The notes under the pieces are model-generated. The model saw nothing but the letters and a program-made list of their open reading frames with translations, did not search any database and was not told where the DNA came from. Below, one piece after another: positions 36,253-44,674 of a stretch of DNA of 50,389 nucleotides. Numbering within the stretch: position 1 is the first letter of the stretch; every line of letters begins with the position of its first letter. The stretch is from CAVTGO01 sp963734275 (GTDB lineage: Bacteria > Actinomycetota > UBA4738 > HRBIN12): positions 1-50,389 of the forward strand of contig CAVTGO010000014.1 in NCBI GenBank assembly GCA_963734275.1, in the 5' to 3' direction. A program made the position numbers and the translations under genes.

Positions 36253-36462
36253 CTAAGCGGCCTCCATCTCCTTGCGGCTGCGCCGCTTGCCGCGGGAGAT
36301 ATACGTGTGCACTGGTTCGTGCTGCCAGCAGAACTGCCACTTGTTGTAGATCGAGAGCTTCGTGCTGCACCCCTCGGCCGCGCAGACACGACCGGATGGG
36401 AAGGTGTGGTTGGCCCGAGGGAGCTCGCGGACGCGGGCTCCGCGGTACGCCTGATCTGACAT
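36253..36462 (-). CDS. Small conserved actinobacterial-type zinc-binding protein
   Basis: 69 residues. It contains VCAAEGCSTKLSIYNKWQFC followed by WQHEP, a C-x4-C...C-x2-H candidate zinc site seen in small actinobacterial proteins, and ends in a basic tail (YISRGKRRSRKEMEAA). The ATG at 36462 has GAGGAGCG upstream. The function of this group is unknown. The 105 bases between it and the next small gene, and the 147 bases upstream, show nothing clear. Confidence 0.65.
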   Translation of the reverse strand: MSDQAYRGARVRELPRANHTFPSGRVCAAEGCSTKLSIYNKWQFCWQHEPVHTYISRGKRRSRKEMEAA

Positions 36463-36609
36463 CGCCGACGCTCCTCGGTTCGATCGGATCCCGCCGGTCG
36501 CGGGTCATCGGTTATTCGAACCATCCTCGGGGTCGGTTCGTTCCCTCTCGGGCACGGTTCGGGGGGCGGCCGGGGGTGGAGAGGCGTTCCGGGACGTGCC
36601 TGGCGGAGG

Positions 36610-37101
36610 CTATCCCGCCTCTAGGCGCTCGAGCAGCTCCTTCGTATGGCTGGTCAGCTGGACGACCCGGGGGGTGAACCCGAGGTCCTCCCAGAACTCC
36701 ATCGCGCCCCGGTTCGGGGCGAAGGTCTTGAGCTCGAGCCAGCCGATCGAGCGCTCGGCGGCGAACCGGCAAGCCTCGCGGACGAGCTCCCTGCCCACGC
36801 CCCGGCCCCGGTACCCGGACCTGACCACGACCCCGGAGATCTCGAGGGCGCGCTCGTCGGAGAACCGTGACGGGTTCCTCGCTTCCCCGTAGGCCATGCC
36901 GACGACGTCGCCCTCGTCGTCCTCGGCGACCAGGAGCACGGCGTCGGGATTGCCGAGGGCCTCCCGGTACTTCGCGCCGACCTCATCATAGAAGCCCGGA
37001 CGCGGCGTGAACACCCGCCAGTCCGCCTGCATCCGGTCGAGCTCTTGGAACAACGCGACGAGCGAGGGCACGTCCTCGGGCGTGGCCTGGCGGACCCGCA
37101 C
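36610..37101 (-). CDS. GNAT-family N-acetyltransferase
   Basis: 163 residues. GNAT fold with the acetyl-CoA motif VVRSGYRGRGVGRELVREA (R/Q-x-x-G-x-G/A) and the C-terminal NRGAMEFWEDLGFTPR. The N-terminus MRVRQATPEDVPSLVALFQE is typical. The acceptor substrate cannot be predicted. The start (GTG 37101) lies 2 bases after the enoyl-CoA hydratase stop, so the two are co-transcribed. Confidence 0.92.
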   Translation of the reverse strand: MRVRQATPEDVPSLVALFQELDRMQADWRVFTPRPGFYDEVGAKYREALGNPDAVLLVAEDDEGDVVGMAYGEARNPSRFSDERALEISGVVVRSGYRGRGVGRELVREACRFAAERSIGWLELKTFAPNRGAMEFWEDLGFTPRVVQLTSHTKELLERLEAG

Positions 37102-37103
37102 GG

Positions 37104-37874
37104 CTACCTCCCCTCGAACCGGGGCTCGCGCTTCTCGAGGAACGCGCGCATCCCCTCTTCTTGGTCCCGCGTGGCGAACAGCGGTACGAAGAGCTCACGC
37201 TCCCCCTCGAGCCCGCGCTCCAGATCGCCGAGCGCAGCCGACAGTGCACGCTTGGCGGCCGCGTAGGCGAGCGTGGGTCCGGCGGCGTATCGGCCGGCCT
37301 CATCGAGCGCCTCCGCGTGGACGCGTTCGGGCGGGACGACGCGGTCGACCAACCCGATCGCGAACCCCTCGTCGGCGTCCACCCACCGGCCCGACAGGAT
37401 CAGCTCCCGCGCTCTCGCGAGGCCGACCAGGCGGGGGAGTCGCTGGGTCCCACCGGCGCCCGGGATGATGCCGAGCGAGATCTCGGGCAGGCCGAGCCTC
37501 GCGTCCGATGCGGCCAAGCGCACGTCGCATGCCAGGGCGAGCTCGAGACCGCCACCGAGGGCGAAGCCGTTGACGGCGGCGATCACGATCTTCGGGACGG
37601 CCTCCAGGGCCCGGCACGCGGACCCGAGCGCGCCCACGTCCGCCGCGATCTCCCCGGGCCCGTAGTCGACCATCGCCTTGATGTCCGCGCCTGCCGCGAA
37701 GATCTTCTCGCCGCCCCACACGACCACGGCGCGGATGCCGTCGTCCTCGGTCACGGCCAGCGCGGCCTCGCGCAGCTCCTCGGAAACGGCGCGAGCGAGC
37801 GCGTTCGCCGGGGGTCGGTCGAGCCGGATCGTGGCGACGGCGCCGTCGGTCTCGACCCTCACGAACTCGCCCAT
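37104..37874 (-). CDS. Enoyl-CoA hydratase/isomerase
   Basis: 256 residues. Crotonase fold with the oxyanion-hole stretch FAAGADIKAMVDYG, the second-loop NGFALGGGLELALACDVRLA with two Gly, and the catalytic Glu region LPEISLGIIPGAGGTQRLPR, where both Glu residues expected for hydratase activity are present. It probably acts in fatty-acid beta-oxidation, which would feed the electron-transfer flavoprotein encoded nearby. ATG at 37874, 48 bases from the divergent phosphotransferase remnant. Confidence 0.93.
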   Translation of the reverse strand: MGEFVRVETDGAVATIRLDRPPANALARAVSEELREAALAVTEDDGIRAVVVWGGEKIFAAGADIKAMVDYGPGEIAADVGALGSACRALEAVPKIVIAAVNGFALGGGLELALACDVRLAASDARLGLPEISLGIIPGAGGTQRLPRLVGLARARELILSGRWVDADEGFAIGLVDRVVPPERVHAEALDEAGRYAAGPTLAYAAAKRALSAALGDLERGLEGERELFVPLFATRDQEEGMRAFLEKREPRFEGR

Positions 37875-37922
37875 GGGCGATGAGCCTACCCGCTCGAGAT
37901 GCGCGATAGGCTCCGCCGCACC

Positions 37923-38566
37923 GTGGAGCCGACGCCCGAGGAAGCCGCGAACGTGCGCCGCGCGCTGAAGAGTTTGCGCGCCGCCGGTCCACTGGCAGCC
38001 GGTGACGCGCGGCGGCCACACGCCGACGCGTCGATGGATCGTCACCCTCGATGATGACCGGACGGTGTTCGTGAAGGTGGCGACCGACGACCTGACCGCG
38101 AGCTGGCTCCGGGACGAGCACGTCGACCCGGGTCCGTTCGTCGCGCTCGGCCTGTGCTCCGACCGCTGGCTGTCGGCGCACCTGGACGCCCTCCGCTCGG
38201 CCGCCGGCGCTGCCCGGTTCGCCGGCGACGCCTTCCTGCACTTCGACGTTCGCAGCGACAACGTCTGCTTCCGCGCCGGCGGCTCGGCGATCTTGATCGA
38301 CTGGAACCTCACGGCCGTCGGCAACGCTCAGCTCGACGTCGCCTTCTGGCTCCCGTCCCTGGAGAACGAAGGCGGACCGTCTCCTGAAGAGGTCCTGCCC
38401 GGCGCCGATCCCGGTCTCGTGTCCGCCTGCGCGGCCTTCTTCTGCGCGAGGGCCGCTCGGCCGCCGATCGCGACGGCCCCGACCGTTCGCGGGGTGCAGC
38501 TCGAGCAGGACCCGGAGCGCCCTGCCGTGGGCGGCGCGCGTGGTGGGACTTCCTCCTCCCACCTGA
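37923..38566 (+). pseudogene. Phosphotransferase (aminoglycoside phosphotransferase/APH-type), decayed
   Basis: Kinase-fold remnant. The N-terminal VEPTPEEAANVRRALKSL is followed, after a frameshift near 37995, by GGHTPTRRWIVTLDDDRTVF. Then comes the catalytic loop HFDVRSDNVCF and metal site LIDWN, and finally, after another shift near 38505, RSALPWAARVVGLPPPT and a stop at 38566. Between WLRDEH and PGPFVALGLCS roughly 60 residues expected in the family are missing. The in-frame deletion plus shifts argue for true decay rather than only sequencing error. An open frame hides the break but its C-terminal tail is not family-like. Confidence 0.75.
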
Positions 38567-38621
38567 ACCCTGGCCCCCGACCCGAACCTTGCGCAGACCC
38601 CTGGGCCCTGCCGCGAGACCC

Positions 38622-38633
38622 TTGCACCTGCAA
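38622..38633. promoter_or_regulatory. Short dyad upstream of the Fur/Zur gene
   Basis: TTGCACCTGCAA is a perfect inverted repeat (TTGCA, 2-base spacer, TGCAA) 12 bases before the regulator's ATG. The TGCAAC half-site also occurs twice in the znuA upstream region. It may be an autoregulatory site for the Fur-family protein; binding is inferred. Confidence 0.35.
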
Positions 38634-38645
38634 CGGACTGCTACG

Positions 38646-39107
38646 ATGGCACGTCCGATGGTGACGAGCCCGACGACGGACGTGATCGAGGTCCTGCGCG
38701 CGCGCGGGTTGCGCATGACGCCGCAGCGACGCGCGATCGTCGGCGAGATCATGCGGACCAAAGGCCACATCTCCCCCACCGCCCTCGCGCGCAAGGTCCA
38801 GGGCGAGATGCCGGGCGTGAACGCCTCGACCATCTACCGCACGCTCGCCTTGCTGGAGGAAATCGGGGTGCTCGCCCACGCCCACCTCGAGAGCGGTGCC
38901 GAGTACCACCGCGCCGAGGAGGCCGGGCACGTCCACCTCACCTGCTCGAACTGTGGGACCGAGGACGACCTGTCGATCGAGGAGGCCGAGGCGCTCGTCC
39001 GGCTGATCGAGAACCACCACGGGTTCCATCCCGACCTCACGCATTTCGCGATCAGTGGCCTGTGCGCCGACTGCAGCCGCCTGCGGGAGGGAGCAGTCGT
39101 CCGCTAG
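38646..39107 (+). CDS. zur: Fur-family repressor, probably zinc-responsive (Zur)
   Basis: 153 residues. Winged helix with LRARGLRMTPQRRAIVGEIM and NASTIYRTLALLEEIGVLAH, then the metal-binding half: HRAEEAGHVHLTCSNCG, HHGFHPDLTHFAISGLCADC. The two CxxC pairs are the structural zinc site of the Fur family. The gene is immediately convergent with znuB, which points to zinc rather than iron control. Start ATG 38646; ATG 38658 is also possible. Confidence 0.85.
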   Translation: MARPMVTSPTTDVIEVLRARGLRMTPQRRAIVGEIMRTKGHISPTALARKVQGEMPGVNASTIYRTLALLEEIGVLAHAHLESGAEYHRAEEAGHVHLTCSNCGTEDDLSIEEAEALVRLIENHHGFHPDLTHFAISGLCADCSRLREGAVVR

Positions 39108-39955
39108 GAGACGTGCGCGTCCAGCGCCGCCTCCGGCAGGCGCCGGCGACGGACCGCGGACATCGAGTACGCGATCACGAACAGCCCCGAGCCCGTGAGC
39201 ACCACGGCGGGCCCGGACGCCCAGTTCAGGTAGTACGAGACGTACACGCCGACGAAGCCGCAGAACGTGCCCGCGCCCACCGAGATCCACAGCATCCGGT
39301 GGAAGCTGTCGGTCAACAGCCGGCCGATCACGGGCGGGATCACCAGCATCGCCGCGATCAGCGTCACCCCGAGCACGTTCATGCAGACCGTGATGAGTGC
39401 CGTGAGCAGGACGGCGAGGAGGATGTCCATGCGCGCCGTGGGGACGCCGGAGACCTCTGCGACCTCGGGGTCGAACGTGGAGAACAGCAGCTGGCGGTAT
39501 TGGAGGAACACGATGGCCGCCGTGAACAGGGCGACGCCCCCGACGACGGCCACGTCGGAGGTGGCGACGCCCAGGACGTTGCCGAACAGGACGGCCTCGA
39601 AGTTGCGGGTGTACGAGCCGATCACCGAGATGATCGCGATCCCGACGGCGAAGCTCGACGACGTGATGACCCCGATCGCGGCGTCGGCCCCGATCGAACG
39701 CCGGCGGGCGATCAGCAGGATCAGCACGGCCGAGGCGAGACCCCACGCCCCGGCACCGAGGTAGATGTTGATCGACAGCGCGTAGCTCGCTACCGCCCCG
39801 CCGAAGATCGCGTGCGACAGGCCGTGGCCGATGTAGCTCATCCCGCGCAGCACGACGTACACGCCGATCAGGCCGCACAGCGCGCCGGCGAGCGTCGCTA
39901 CGGCGATCGCGTTGCGGAAGAAAGCGTATCCGAAGGGCTCAAGCAGGGTGTCCAT
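39104..39955 (-). CDS. znuB: Zinc/manganese ABC transporter permease (ZnuB-type)
   Basis: 283 residues with about eight membrane helices. Family features: EPFGYAFFRNAIAVATLAGA, YVVLRGMSYIGHGLSHAIFG, and VTLIAAMLVIPPVIGRLLTD. The metal channel partner for ZnuA and ZnuC. ATG at 39955; 17 bases of overlap with znuC. Its stop (TAG) shares CTAG with the convergent zur stop. Confidence 0.92.
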   Translation of the reverse strand: MDTLLEPFGYAFFRNAIAVATLAGALCGLIGVYVVLRGMSYIGHGLSHAIFGGAVASYALSINIYLGAGAWGLASAVLILLIARRRSIGADAAIGVITSSSFAVGIAIISVIGSYTRNFEAVLFGNVLGVATSDVAVVGGVALFTAAIVFLQYRQLLFSTFDPEVAEVSGVPTARMDILLAVLLTALITVCMNVLGVTLIAAMLVIPPVIGRLLTDSFHRMLWISVGAGTFCGFVGVYVSYYLNWASGPAVVLTGSGLFVIAYSMSAVRRRRLPEAALDAHVS

Positions 39956-40745
39956 GGTGTCCCTCCCGGAGCGACACGACCGTGCCGGCCTCCTCGAGCT
40001 CGTCCTCGGGATAGTGCTCGATCACGACCGGCATCCCGCCGTGGGAGAGCACTTCGAGTGGGGCACCGTAGGTGCGCTCCAACACGTCGGGTGTGATGAC
40101 GTCCTTCGGCCGCCCGGTCGCGATCACCTCGCGGTTCAGGCACACGAGCTTCGGCAGATGGGCGGCGATCCCGTTGAGGTCGTGGGTGGTCAGCACGACG
40201 GCAAGTCCCTCGTGGTGCAGCTCGTGGATCAGGTGCATCACGTCGTGGCGCGTGCGCACGTCGACCCCGCTCGTGGGCTCGTCCATGAGGAGCAGGCTCG
40301 GCCGGCGCAGCATGGCGCGGGCCACGAACACGCGCTGCTGCTGCCCGCCCGAGAGCTCGCGGATGTGCCGGTCCCCGAGCTCGGCCATCCCGAGCCGTTC
40401 GAGGACCTCATCGGCATCGCCGATGTCGCGCTTCGAGGACCACGGCAACACGCGGCCGTCGATCCGCGACATCAGGACCGCCTCGCGGACGGTGACCGGG
40501 AAGTACCAGTTCACGGTCTCCACCTGCGGTACGTAACCGACCGAGACGGCCCGGCCCCGCACGATCCGTCCCGCGATCGGCCGGACCGTACCGGCCATCG
40601 CGCGGAGCAGCGTCGTCTTACCGCTGCCGCTCGGACCGACGATGCCCACGAAATCGCCTTCCGAGACGCTCAGATCGATATTCACCAGCACGGGGTCGTG
40701 GCCGTACCGGCACGTGACCTTCTCGAATCGCACGAGTTCGCTCAC
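39939..40745 (-). CDS. znuC: Zinc/manganese ABC transporter ATP-binding protein (ZnuC-type)
   Basis: 268 residues: Walker A VGPSGSGKTTLL, Q-loop VGYVPQVETVNWYFPV (typical of metal-type ABC ATPases), signature LSGGQQQRVFVAR, Walker B LLLMDEPTSGVD and H-loop TTHDLN. The GTG start overlaps the znuA stop (GTGA). All motifs intact. Confidence 0.94.
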   Translation of the reverse strand: MSELVRFEKVTCRYGHDPVLVNIDLSVSEGDFVGIVGPSGSGKTTLLRAMAGTVRPIAGRIVRGRAVSVGYVPQVETVNWYFPVTVREAVLMSRIDGRVLPWSSKRDIGDADEVLERLGMAELGDRHIRELSGGQQQRVFVARAMLRRPSLLLMDEPTSGVDVRTRHDVMHLIHELHHEGLAVVLTTHDLNGIAAHLPKLVCLNREVIATGRPKDVITPDVLERTYGAPLEVLSHGGMPVVIEHYPEDELEEAGTVVSLREGHHGHPA

Positions 40746-41737
40746 GATCGGTACTCCACCGTGTCGCCGGGTTGGACGTTCGTGACATCCAGGCCGTCGA
40801 AGGCGCTCACGTCGCCGCCGAGCGCCCCCATGAAGGTTCGGAAGTCGAACACCATGAGCCCCAGGTAGCTGTGCTCGGGGTCGCCGTTCTCCCCCGGCAG
40901 GTCGTCGTCGCGCAAGTCGTCGATGTACCGGGCCCCGGTCTCCGCCGCGATCTGCTCGAGCACCGGGCTCGGGAAGACCTCGGAGCCGAAGATCGCCGGG
41001 ACCTGTTCGGCGCGGATCTGATCGATCAGGTGGGCCACGTCCTGGGCGGTCGGCTCGGCGAAGTCGCCCGGCTGGATCGCACCGATAACCGTCCAGCCGT
41101 ACTCACGCGCGAAGTACGGGAAGGAGTCGTGGTACGTGAGGAGCTTCCGGTTCTCGGGCGGGACGGTCTCGGTGACCTCGCGTGCCACGCGGTCGAGCTC
41201 GTCCAGCCGAGCCGCGAAGGCTCGGAAGTTGTCCTCGTAGAAGCGGGCGTTCTGCGGATCGAGCCCGGCGAGCGTGTCGCGGACGATCTCCGCGTACCGC
41301 TTCGCGTACGGCGGGTTGGTCCACAGGTGCGGGTTCGGATCACCGTCCTCCTCGGGGAACGAGGAGTCGTAGATGTACTCGTCGGGCGAGATCGTGCGGT
41401 CGCCGAGCTCGACGATCTCGACCCTTTCCGCGATGTTGGCCTCGGCAAGCTCGCGGGTCGGCTCCTCGAGGTGAAGCCCGTTGATGAACACGACGTCGGC
41501 CTCGGCCATCGCCTGCGCGTCCGACGGTGCCGGCTCGAACGTGTGGCTGTTGGTGCCCTCGGGCACGATGCCCGTGACGTCGACACGGCCGCCCGCGACG
41601 TTATGGACGATGTTCGTGATCGGCGAGACCGTCGTGACCACCTGGAGCCTGTCCGAGCCGCCGGGTCCGCCGTCGTCGGAGCAGGCCGCGGAGACCGCGG
41701 CCAGGACGACCACGAGCGCGAGGACGAGCCACTTCAC
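40742..41737 (-). CDS. znuA: Zinc/manganese-binding lipoprotein (ZnuA/TroA-type)
   Basis: 331 residues. Signal peptide with a lipobox ending AAVSAAC, lipidated Cys19. Metal ligands expected of the TroA fold are visible: His in GTNSHTFEPAP, His in PNPHLWTNPPYAK, His in LTYHDSFPYFAREYG, and Glu in FGSEVFPSPV where Asp is usual. There is no His-rich loop; the corresponding stretch is acidic (FPEEDGDPN). It therefore might import zinc or manganese; the adjacent Zur favours zinc. GTG 41737, with GGAG 8 bases upstream. Confidence 0.9.
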   Translation of the reverse strand: MKWLVLALVVVLAAVSAACSDDGGPGGSDRLQVVTTVSPITNIVHNVAGGRVDVTGIVPEGTNSHTFEPAPSDAQAMAEADVVFINGLHLEEPTRELAEANIAERVEIVELGDRTISPDEYIYDSSFPEEDGDPNPHLWTNPPYAKRYAEIVRDTLAGLDPQNARFYEDNFRAFAARLDELDRVAREVTETVPPENRKLLTYHDSFPYFAREYGWTVIGAIQPGDFAEPTAQDVAHLIDQIRAEQVPAIFGSEVFPSPVLEQIAAETGARYIDDLRDDDLPGENGDPEHSYLGLMVFDFRTFMGALGGDVSAFDGLDVTNVQPGDTVEYRS

Positions 41738-41784
41738 GTGCCTGCTCCGTTCTGCGGGGACGAGCAGATACCCTACCCGCTTCC

Positions 41785-41798
41785 TGCAACATGATGCA
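41785..41798. promoter_or_regulatory. Candidate Zur box upstream of znuA
   Basis: TGCAACATGATGCA is a 14-base imperfect palindrome (12 of 14 positions match), centred 54 bases upstream of the znuA GTG. The central ATGAT and flanking TG/CA resemble actinobacterial Zur boxes. It also reads as two TGCAAC direct repeats spaced by 4. Binding is inferred from position. Confidence 0.45.
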
Positions 41799-41805
41799 AC
41801 AGGCT

Positions 41806-41830
41806 CCCCTGGTAGGGTACCCCCCAGGGG
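41806..41830. promoter_or_regulatory. CsoR-like inverted repeat upstream of the copper operon
   Basis: Arms CCCCTGG (41806-41812) and CCAGGGG (41824-41830) flank GGGTACCC (41815-41822). G/C-tract dyads with central TA steps of this type are the known form of CsoR operators. It lies 22 bases before the YHS gene, whose operon includes csoR, consistent with autoregulation by copper. Confidence 0.6.
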
Positions 41831-41851
41831 TATCTGAGGAGAGGAGCATCG

Positions 41852-42016
41852 ATGGTGGACCCCGTGTGCGGGATGGACGTGACGCCGGAGACGGCGGCGG
41901 GCGCATGGCCCCACGAAGACGTGACGTATTACTTCTGCTCCACGGCGTGCCTCGAGCGGTTCAAAGCCGATCCGGCCGGGATCCTCGCGCTCGACCCGTC
42001 CGACCGGAGCATGTGA
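41852..42016 (+). CDS. YHS-domain metal-binding protein
   Basis: 54 residues. The YHS fold is visible: MVDPVCGMDVTPETAAGAWP, then VTYYFCSTACLERFKADPAG. Cys6 and the CxxxC pair are the usual metal ligands. Such proteins commonly accompany copper ATPases, either as separate proteins or as fused domains. The ATG at 41852 has a GAGGAG site. It is the first gene of the operon with csoR and copA, 26 bases from csoR. Confidence 0.88.
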   Translation: MVDPVCGMDVTPETAAGAWPHEDVTYYFCSTACLERFKADPAGILALDPSDRSM

Positions 42017-42042
42017 ACCGTCGTCATCGGAGGAGGGATCGC

Positions 42043-42318
42043 ATGGCCGGCTACGCGGTCGACAAGAAGGACCTGCTGGACCGGCTCCGCCGGATCGAGG
42101 GCCAGGTCCGCGGCCTGCAGCGCATGGTCGACGAGGACACGTACTGCATCGACGTCCTCACCCAGGTGAGCTCGGTGTCGGCGGCGCTCCGAGCGGTCGG
42201 CATGGGCCTGCTCGACGACCACGTGCGCCACTGCGTCCGCGAGAGCATCGAGCAAGGCACCGGTGACGAGAAGGTCGAGGAGCTCATGGCCGCGGTCGTT
42301 CGGCTGGTCGGGAAGTGA
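42043..42318 (+). CDS. csoR: Copper-sensing repressor CsoR
   Basis: 91 residues, CsoR/RcnR four-helix family. The copper ligands Cys35 (DTYCIDVL), His60 and Cys64 (DDHVRHCVRE) form the diagnostic Cys-His-Cys triad, and LLDRLRRIEGQVRGLQRMV is the DNA-contacting helix. Copper releases the protein from its operator and allows copA expression. RBS GGAGGAGG before ATG 42043. It is followed 1 base later by copA. Confidence 0.96.
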   Translation: MAGYAVDKKDLLDRLRRIEGQVRGLQRMVDEDTYCIDVLTQVSSVSAALRAVGMGLLDDHVRHCVRESIEQGTGDEKVEELMAAVVRLVGK

Positions 42319-42319
42319 C

Positions 42320-44485
42320 GTGCCCGACACGGTGACGGAGCGTGAGGTGCTCCTCGACATCGAGGGCATGACCTGCGCGTCGTGCGTGACCAAGGTCGAG
42401 CGGGCGCTCGGGCGGATCGGCGACGTGCGCGAAGCCTCGGTCAACCTGGCCACGCGCACCGCCAGCGTCCGGACGACGTCGCGGGAGCTCGACCCACTGC
42501 TGGAGGCGATCCGGGGCGTGGGGTACGGGGCTCGGCCGCACCGCCTCGACCGCTCACCGTCGGAGGAGATCCGCGCCTACGGGTTCCGGCTCCTGGTGGC
42601 GGCCGCGTTCACGGTCCCGGTCCTGTGGCTGACGTTCGCCGTCCCGCACCATGCCTGGAGCATGAACCTCACATGGGTGCTCACGACACCCGTCGTCCTC
42701 TACGCGGGATGGCCGTTCCACCTGGCCGCCGCGCGAGCGGCGACCCACGGCACGACCACGATGGACACGCTGATCTCAATCGGCTCGCTCGCCGCGTACG
42801 TGTACAGCTCATGGGCGGTGGTGGCGGACCGTCACGACCACTACTTCGACGTCGCGGCCGTCATCGTGACCCTGATCCTCCTCGGCAAGGTCCTGGAGGC
42901 TCGTGCGCGGATGACCGCCGGAGACGCCTCGCGCGCCCTGCTCGAGCGCGGGGCGAAGGAAGCCACGGTCCTCGAGGACGGGCCCGGCGGGCGCACCGAG
43001 CGGCGAGTACCGATCGAGGATGTGCGCCCTGGCGCGCTGGTCGTCGTCCGTCCCGGCGAGAAGATCCCCGCCGACGGCCTCGTGCAGGATGGCCGCTCCT
43101 GGCTGGACCTGTCGCTGCTCACCGGGGAATCGGCCCCCGTGGACGTCGGCCCCGGCGACGAGGTCGTAGGCGGGGCGATCAACGGGAACGGCCGCATCAT
43201 CGCGTTCGTGTCAGCGGTGGGTCCGAACGCCAAGCTCGCGGCGATCGTCCGGCTGTTGGAGCACGCGCAGGGATCCAAGGCCCCCGTACAGCGGCTCGCC
43301 GACCGGGTCTCGGCGGTCTTCGTTCCGGTCGTGCTGGCGATCGCGGGGGCGACGTTCGCCGGGTGGTACGCGGTCGACCCGAGCCGGCCCGGCCTGGCGC
43401 TGCTGCACGCCGTCGCGGTCGTCCTGATCGCGTGCCCGTGCGCGCTCGGGCTGGCGACGCCCGCGGCGGTCATGGCCGGCACCGGCCGGGCGGCCGAGCT
43501 CGGCCTGCTGTTCAAGGGCGGCGCCGTCCTCGAGGCCGCGCGGTCGGCCGACGTCGTCCTGTTCGACAAGACCGGCACGCTCACCGAGGGTGTCATGACG
43601 CTCGCCCAGGTCGTGCCACTGGACGGTCGTTCCGCCGAGGAGGTGCTCGCGCTCGCCGCCGCCGCCGAGTCCGGCTCGGAGCACCCGATCGCGCGCGCCG
43701 TCACCGACGCCGCCGCGGAGCGAGGCCTGCAGGTCGGCTCGGCCCGGGACCACGTGACCGAGGCAGGGACGGGAGCCGTCGCCGTGATCGACGGGGTCCG
43801 CGTCCGGGTGGGGCGCCCCGAGGGTCTCCCCGAGCCGGCCGGGGCAGAGGCCGAACGCCTGGCCGCCGAGGGTCTCACCCCGTTCGCCGTGTGGAGGGAG
43901 GGGGAGCCGATCGGGCTCGTCGCGGTCGCGGACCGGCCGAGGAGCGACGCGGCCGAGACGATCCGCCGGCTCCACGCGCTCGGCCTGCAGGTCGGGATGG
44001 TGACCGGCGACCGGCGAGGCACGGCGGAGGCGATCGCCGACCGGCTGGGGCTCGACCGCGTGCTCGCCGAGGTTCTGCCCGAGGGCAAGGTGGACGCGAT
44101 CGAGCGACTCCGCGCCGAGGGCCGCCGTGTGGTCTTCGTCGGCGACGGGATCAACGACGCCCCCGCCCTCGCGACCGCCGACGTCGGGATCGCGATGGGC
44201 ACCGGCACGGACGTGGCCCTGGCGGCGGCCGACGTGAACGTTCTCGGCGGTTCGCTCTCGGCGGTTGCCGACGCGCTCGAGCTCGCCCGTCGGTCCTATC
44301 GCGTGATCGCTCAGAACCTGTTCTGGGCGTTCGCGTACAACGTGGTCATGATCCCCCTCGCGGTCCTCGGCGTGCTGAACCCCGCCTGGGCCGCCGCGGC
44401 GATGGCCCTCTCGAGCGTCACGGTGGTCATGAACGCGCTCCGGCTCCGCCGCTTCCGGCCGGGCGGCTCCCGCGGCCCGGGCTAG
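42320..44485 (+). CDS. copA: Copper-transporting P1B-type ATPase
   Basis: 721 residues. N-terminal metal-binding domain GMTCASC (16-22), then eight expected membrane helices with the channel motif CPC (372-374, in ACPCALGLATP). The actuator has LLTGESAPV; the phosphorylated Asp lies in DKTGTLTEG (416 on); the hinge is VFVGDGINDAPAL. Exports Cu(I). GTG start directly after csoR; the stop shares CTAG with the convergent mutase fragment. Clean full-length frame. Confidence 0.97.
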   Translation: MPDTVTEREVLLDIEGMTCASCVTKVERALGRIGDVREASVNLATRTASVRTTSRELDPLLEAIRGVGYGARPHRLDRSPSEEIRAYGFRLLVAAAFTVPVLWLTFAVPHHAWSMNLTWVLTTPVVLYAGWPFHLAAARAATHGTTTMDTLISIGSLAAYVYSSWAVVADRHDHYFDVAAVIVTLILLGKVLEARARMTAGDASRALLERGAKEATVLEDGPGGRTERRVPIEDVRPGALVVVRPGEKIPADGLVQDGRSWLDLSLLTGESAPVDVGPGDEVVGGAINGNGRIIAFVSAVGPNAKLAAIVRLLEHAQGSKAPVQRLADRVSAVFVPVVLAIAGATFAGWYAVDPSRPGLALLHAVAVVLIACPCALGLATPAAVMAGTGRAAELGLLFKGGAVLEAARSADVVLFDKTGTLTEGVMTLAQVVPLDGRSAEEVLALAAAAESGSEHPIARAVTDAAAERGLQVGSARDHVTEAGTGAVAVIDGVRVRVGRPEGLPEPAGAEAERLAAEGLTPFAVWREGEPIGLVAVADRPRSDAAETIRRLHALGLQVGMVTGDRRGTAEAIADRLGLDRVLAEVLPEGKVDAIERLRAEGRRVVFVGDGINDAPALATADVGIAMGTGTDVALAAADVNVLGGSLSAVADALELARRSYRVIAQNLFWAFAYNVVMIPLAVLGVLNPAWAAAAMALSSVTVVMNALRLRRFRPGGSRGPG

Positions 44486-44674
44486 AAGCGCGGCGTCTCG
44501 ACGTAGCCGCCGAACACGAGTCGCAGCGTCTGCACGATCTCGCCTTCGGTGCACAGGGCCCTGGCGCAGTCCACGAGCGGTTCAACCAGGTTCGCATCGG
44601 TGCCGGCGAGCTCGCCGAGCCGGTCGAGAGCGGCGCGGGCCCGGTCCGGGTCCCGCCGCTCGCGGACCTCGCCT
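44482..44674 (-). CDS. Methylmalonyl-CoA mutase large subunit, C-terminal fragment
   Basis: Only the last ~64 codons are present, ending GEIVQTLRLVFGGYVETPRF and a TAG at 44482. The motif LVEPLVDCARALCTEGE, leading to a GEI-x-x-x-LR-x-VFG ending, is the C-terminus of the methylmalonyl-CoA mutase catalytic domain. Upstream coding is replaced at about 44675 by the end of an unrelated gene. It lies on the same junction that ends segment B. Confidence 0.75.

Noticed and set aside
38398..38664. C-terminal tail of the phosphotransferase open frame running to 38664 as a real extended protein
   Set aside because: The family ending (RSALPWAARVVGLPPPT, stop at 38566) is found in another frame, so the long tail is out-of-frame translation.
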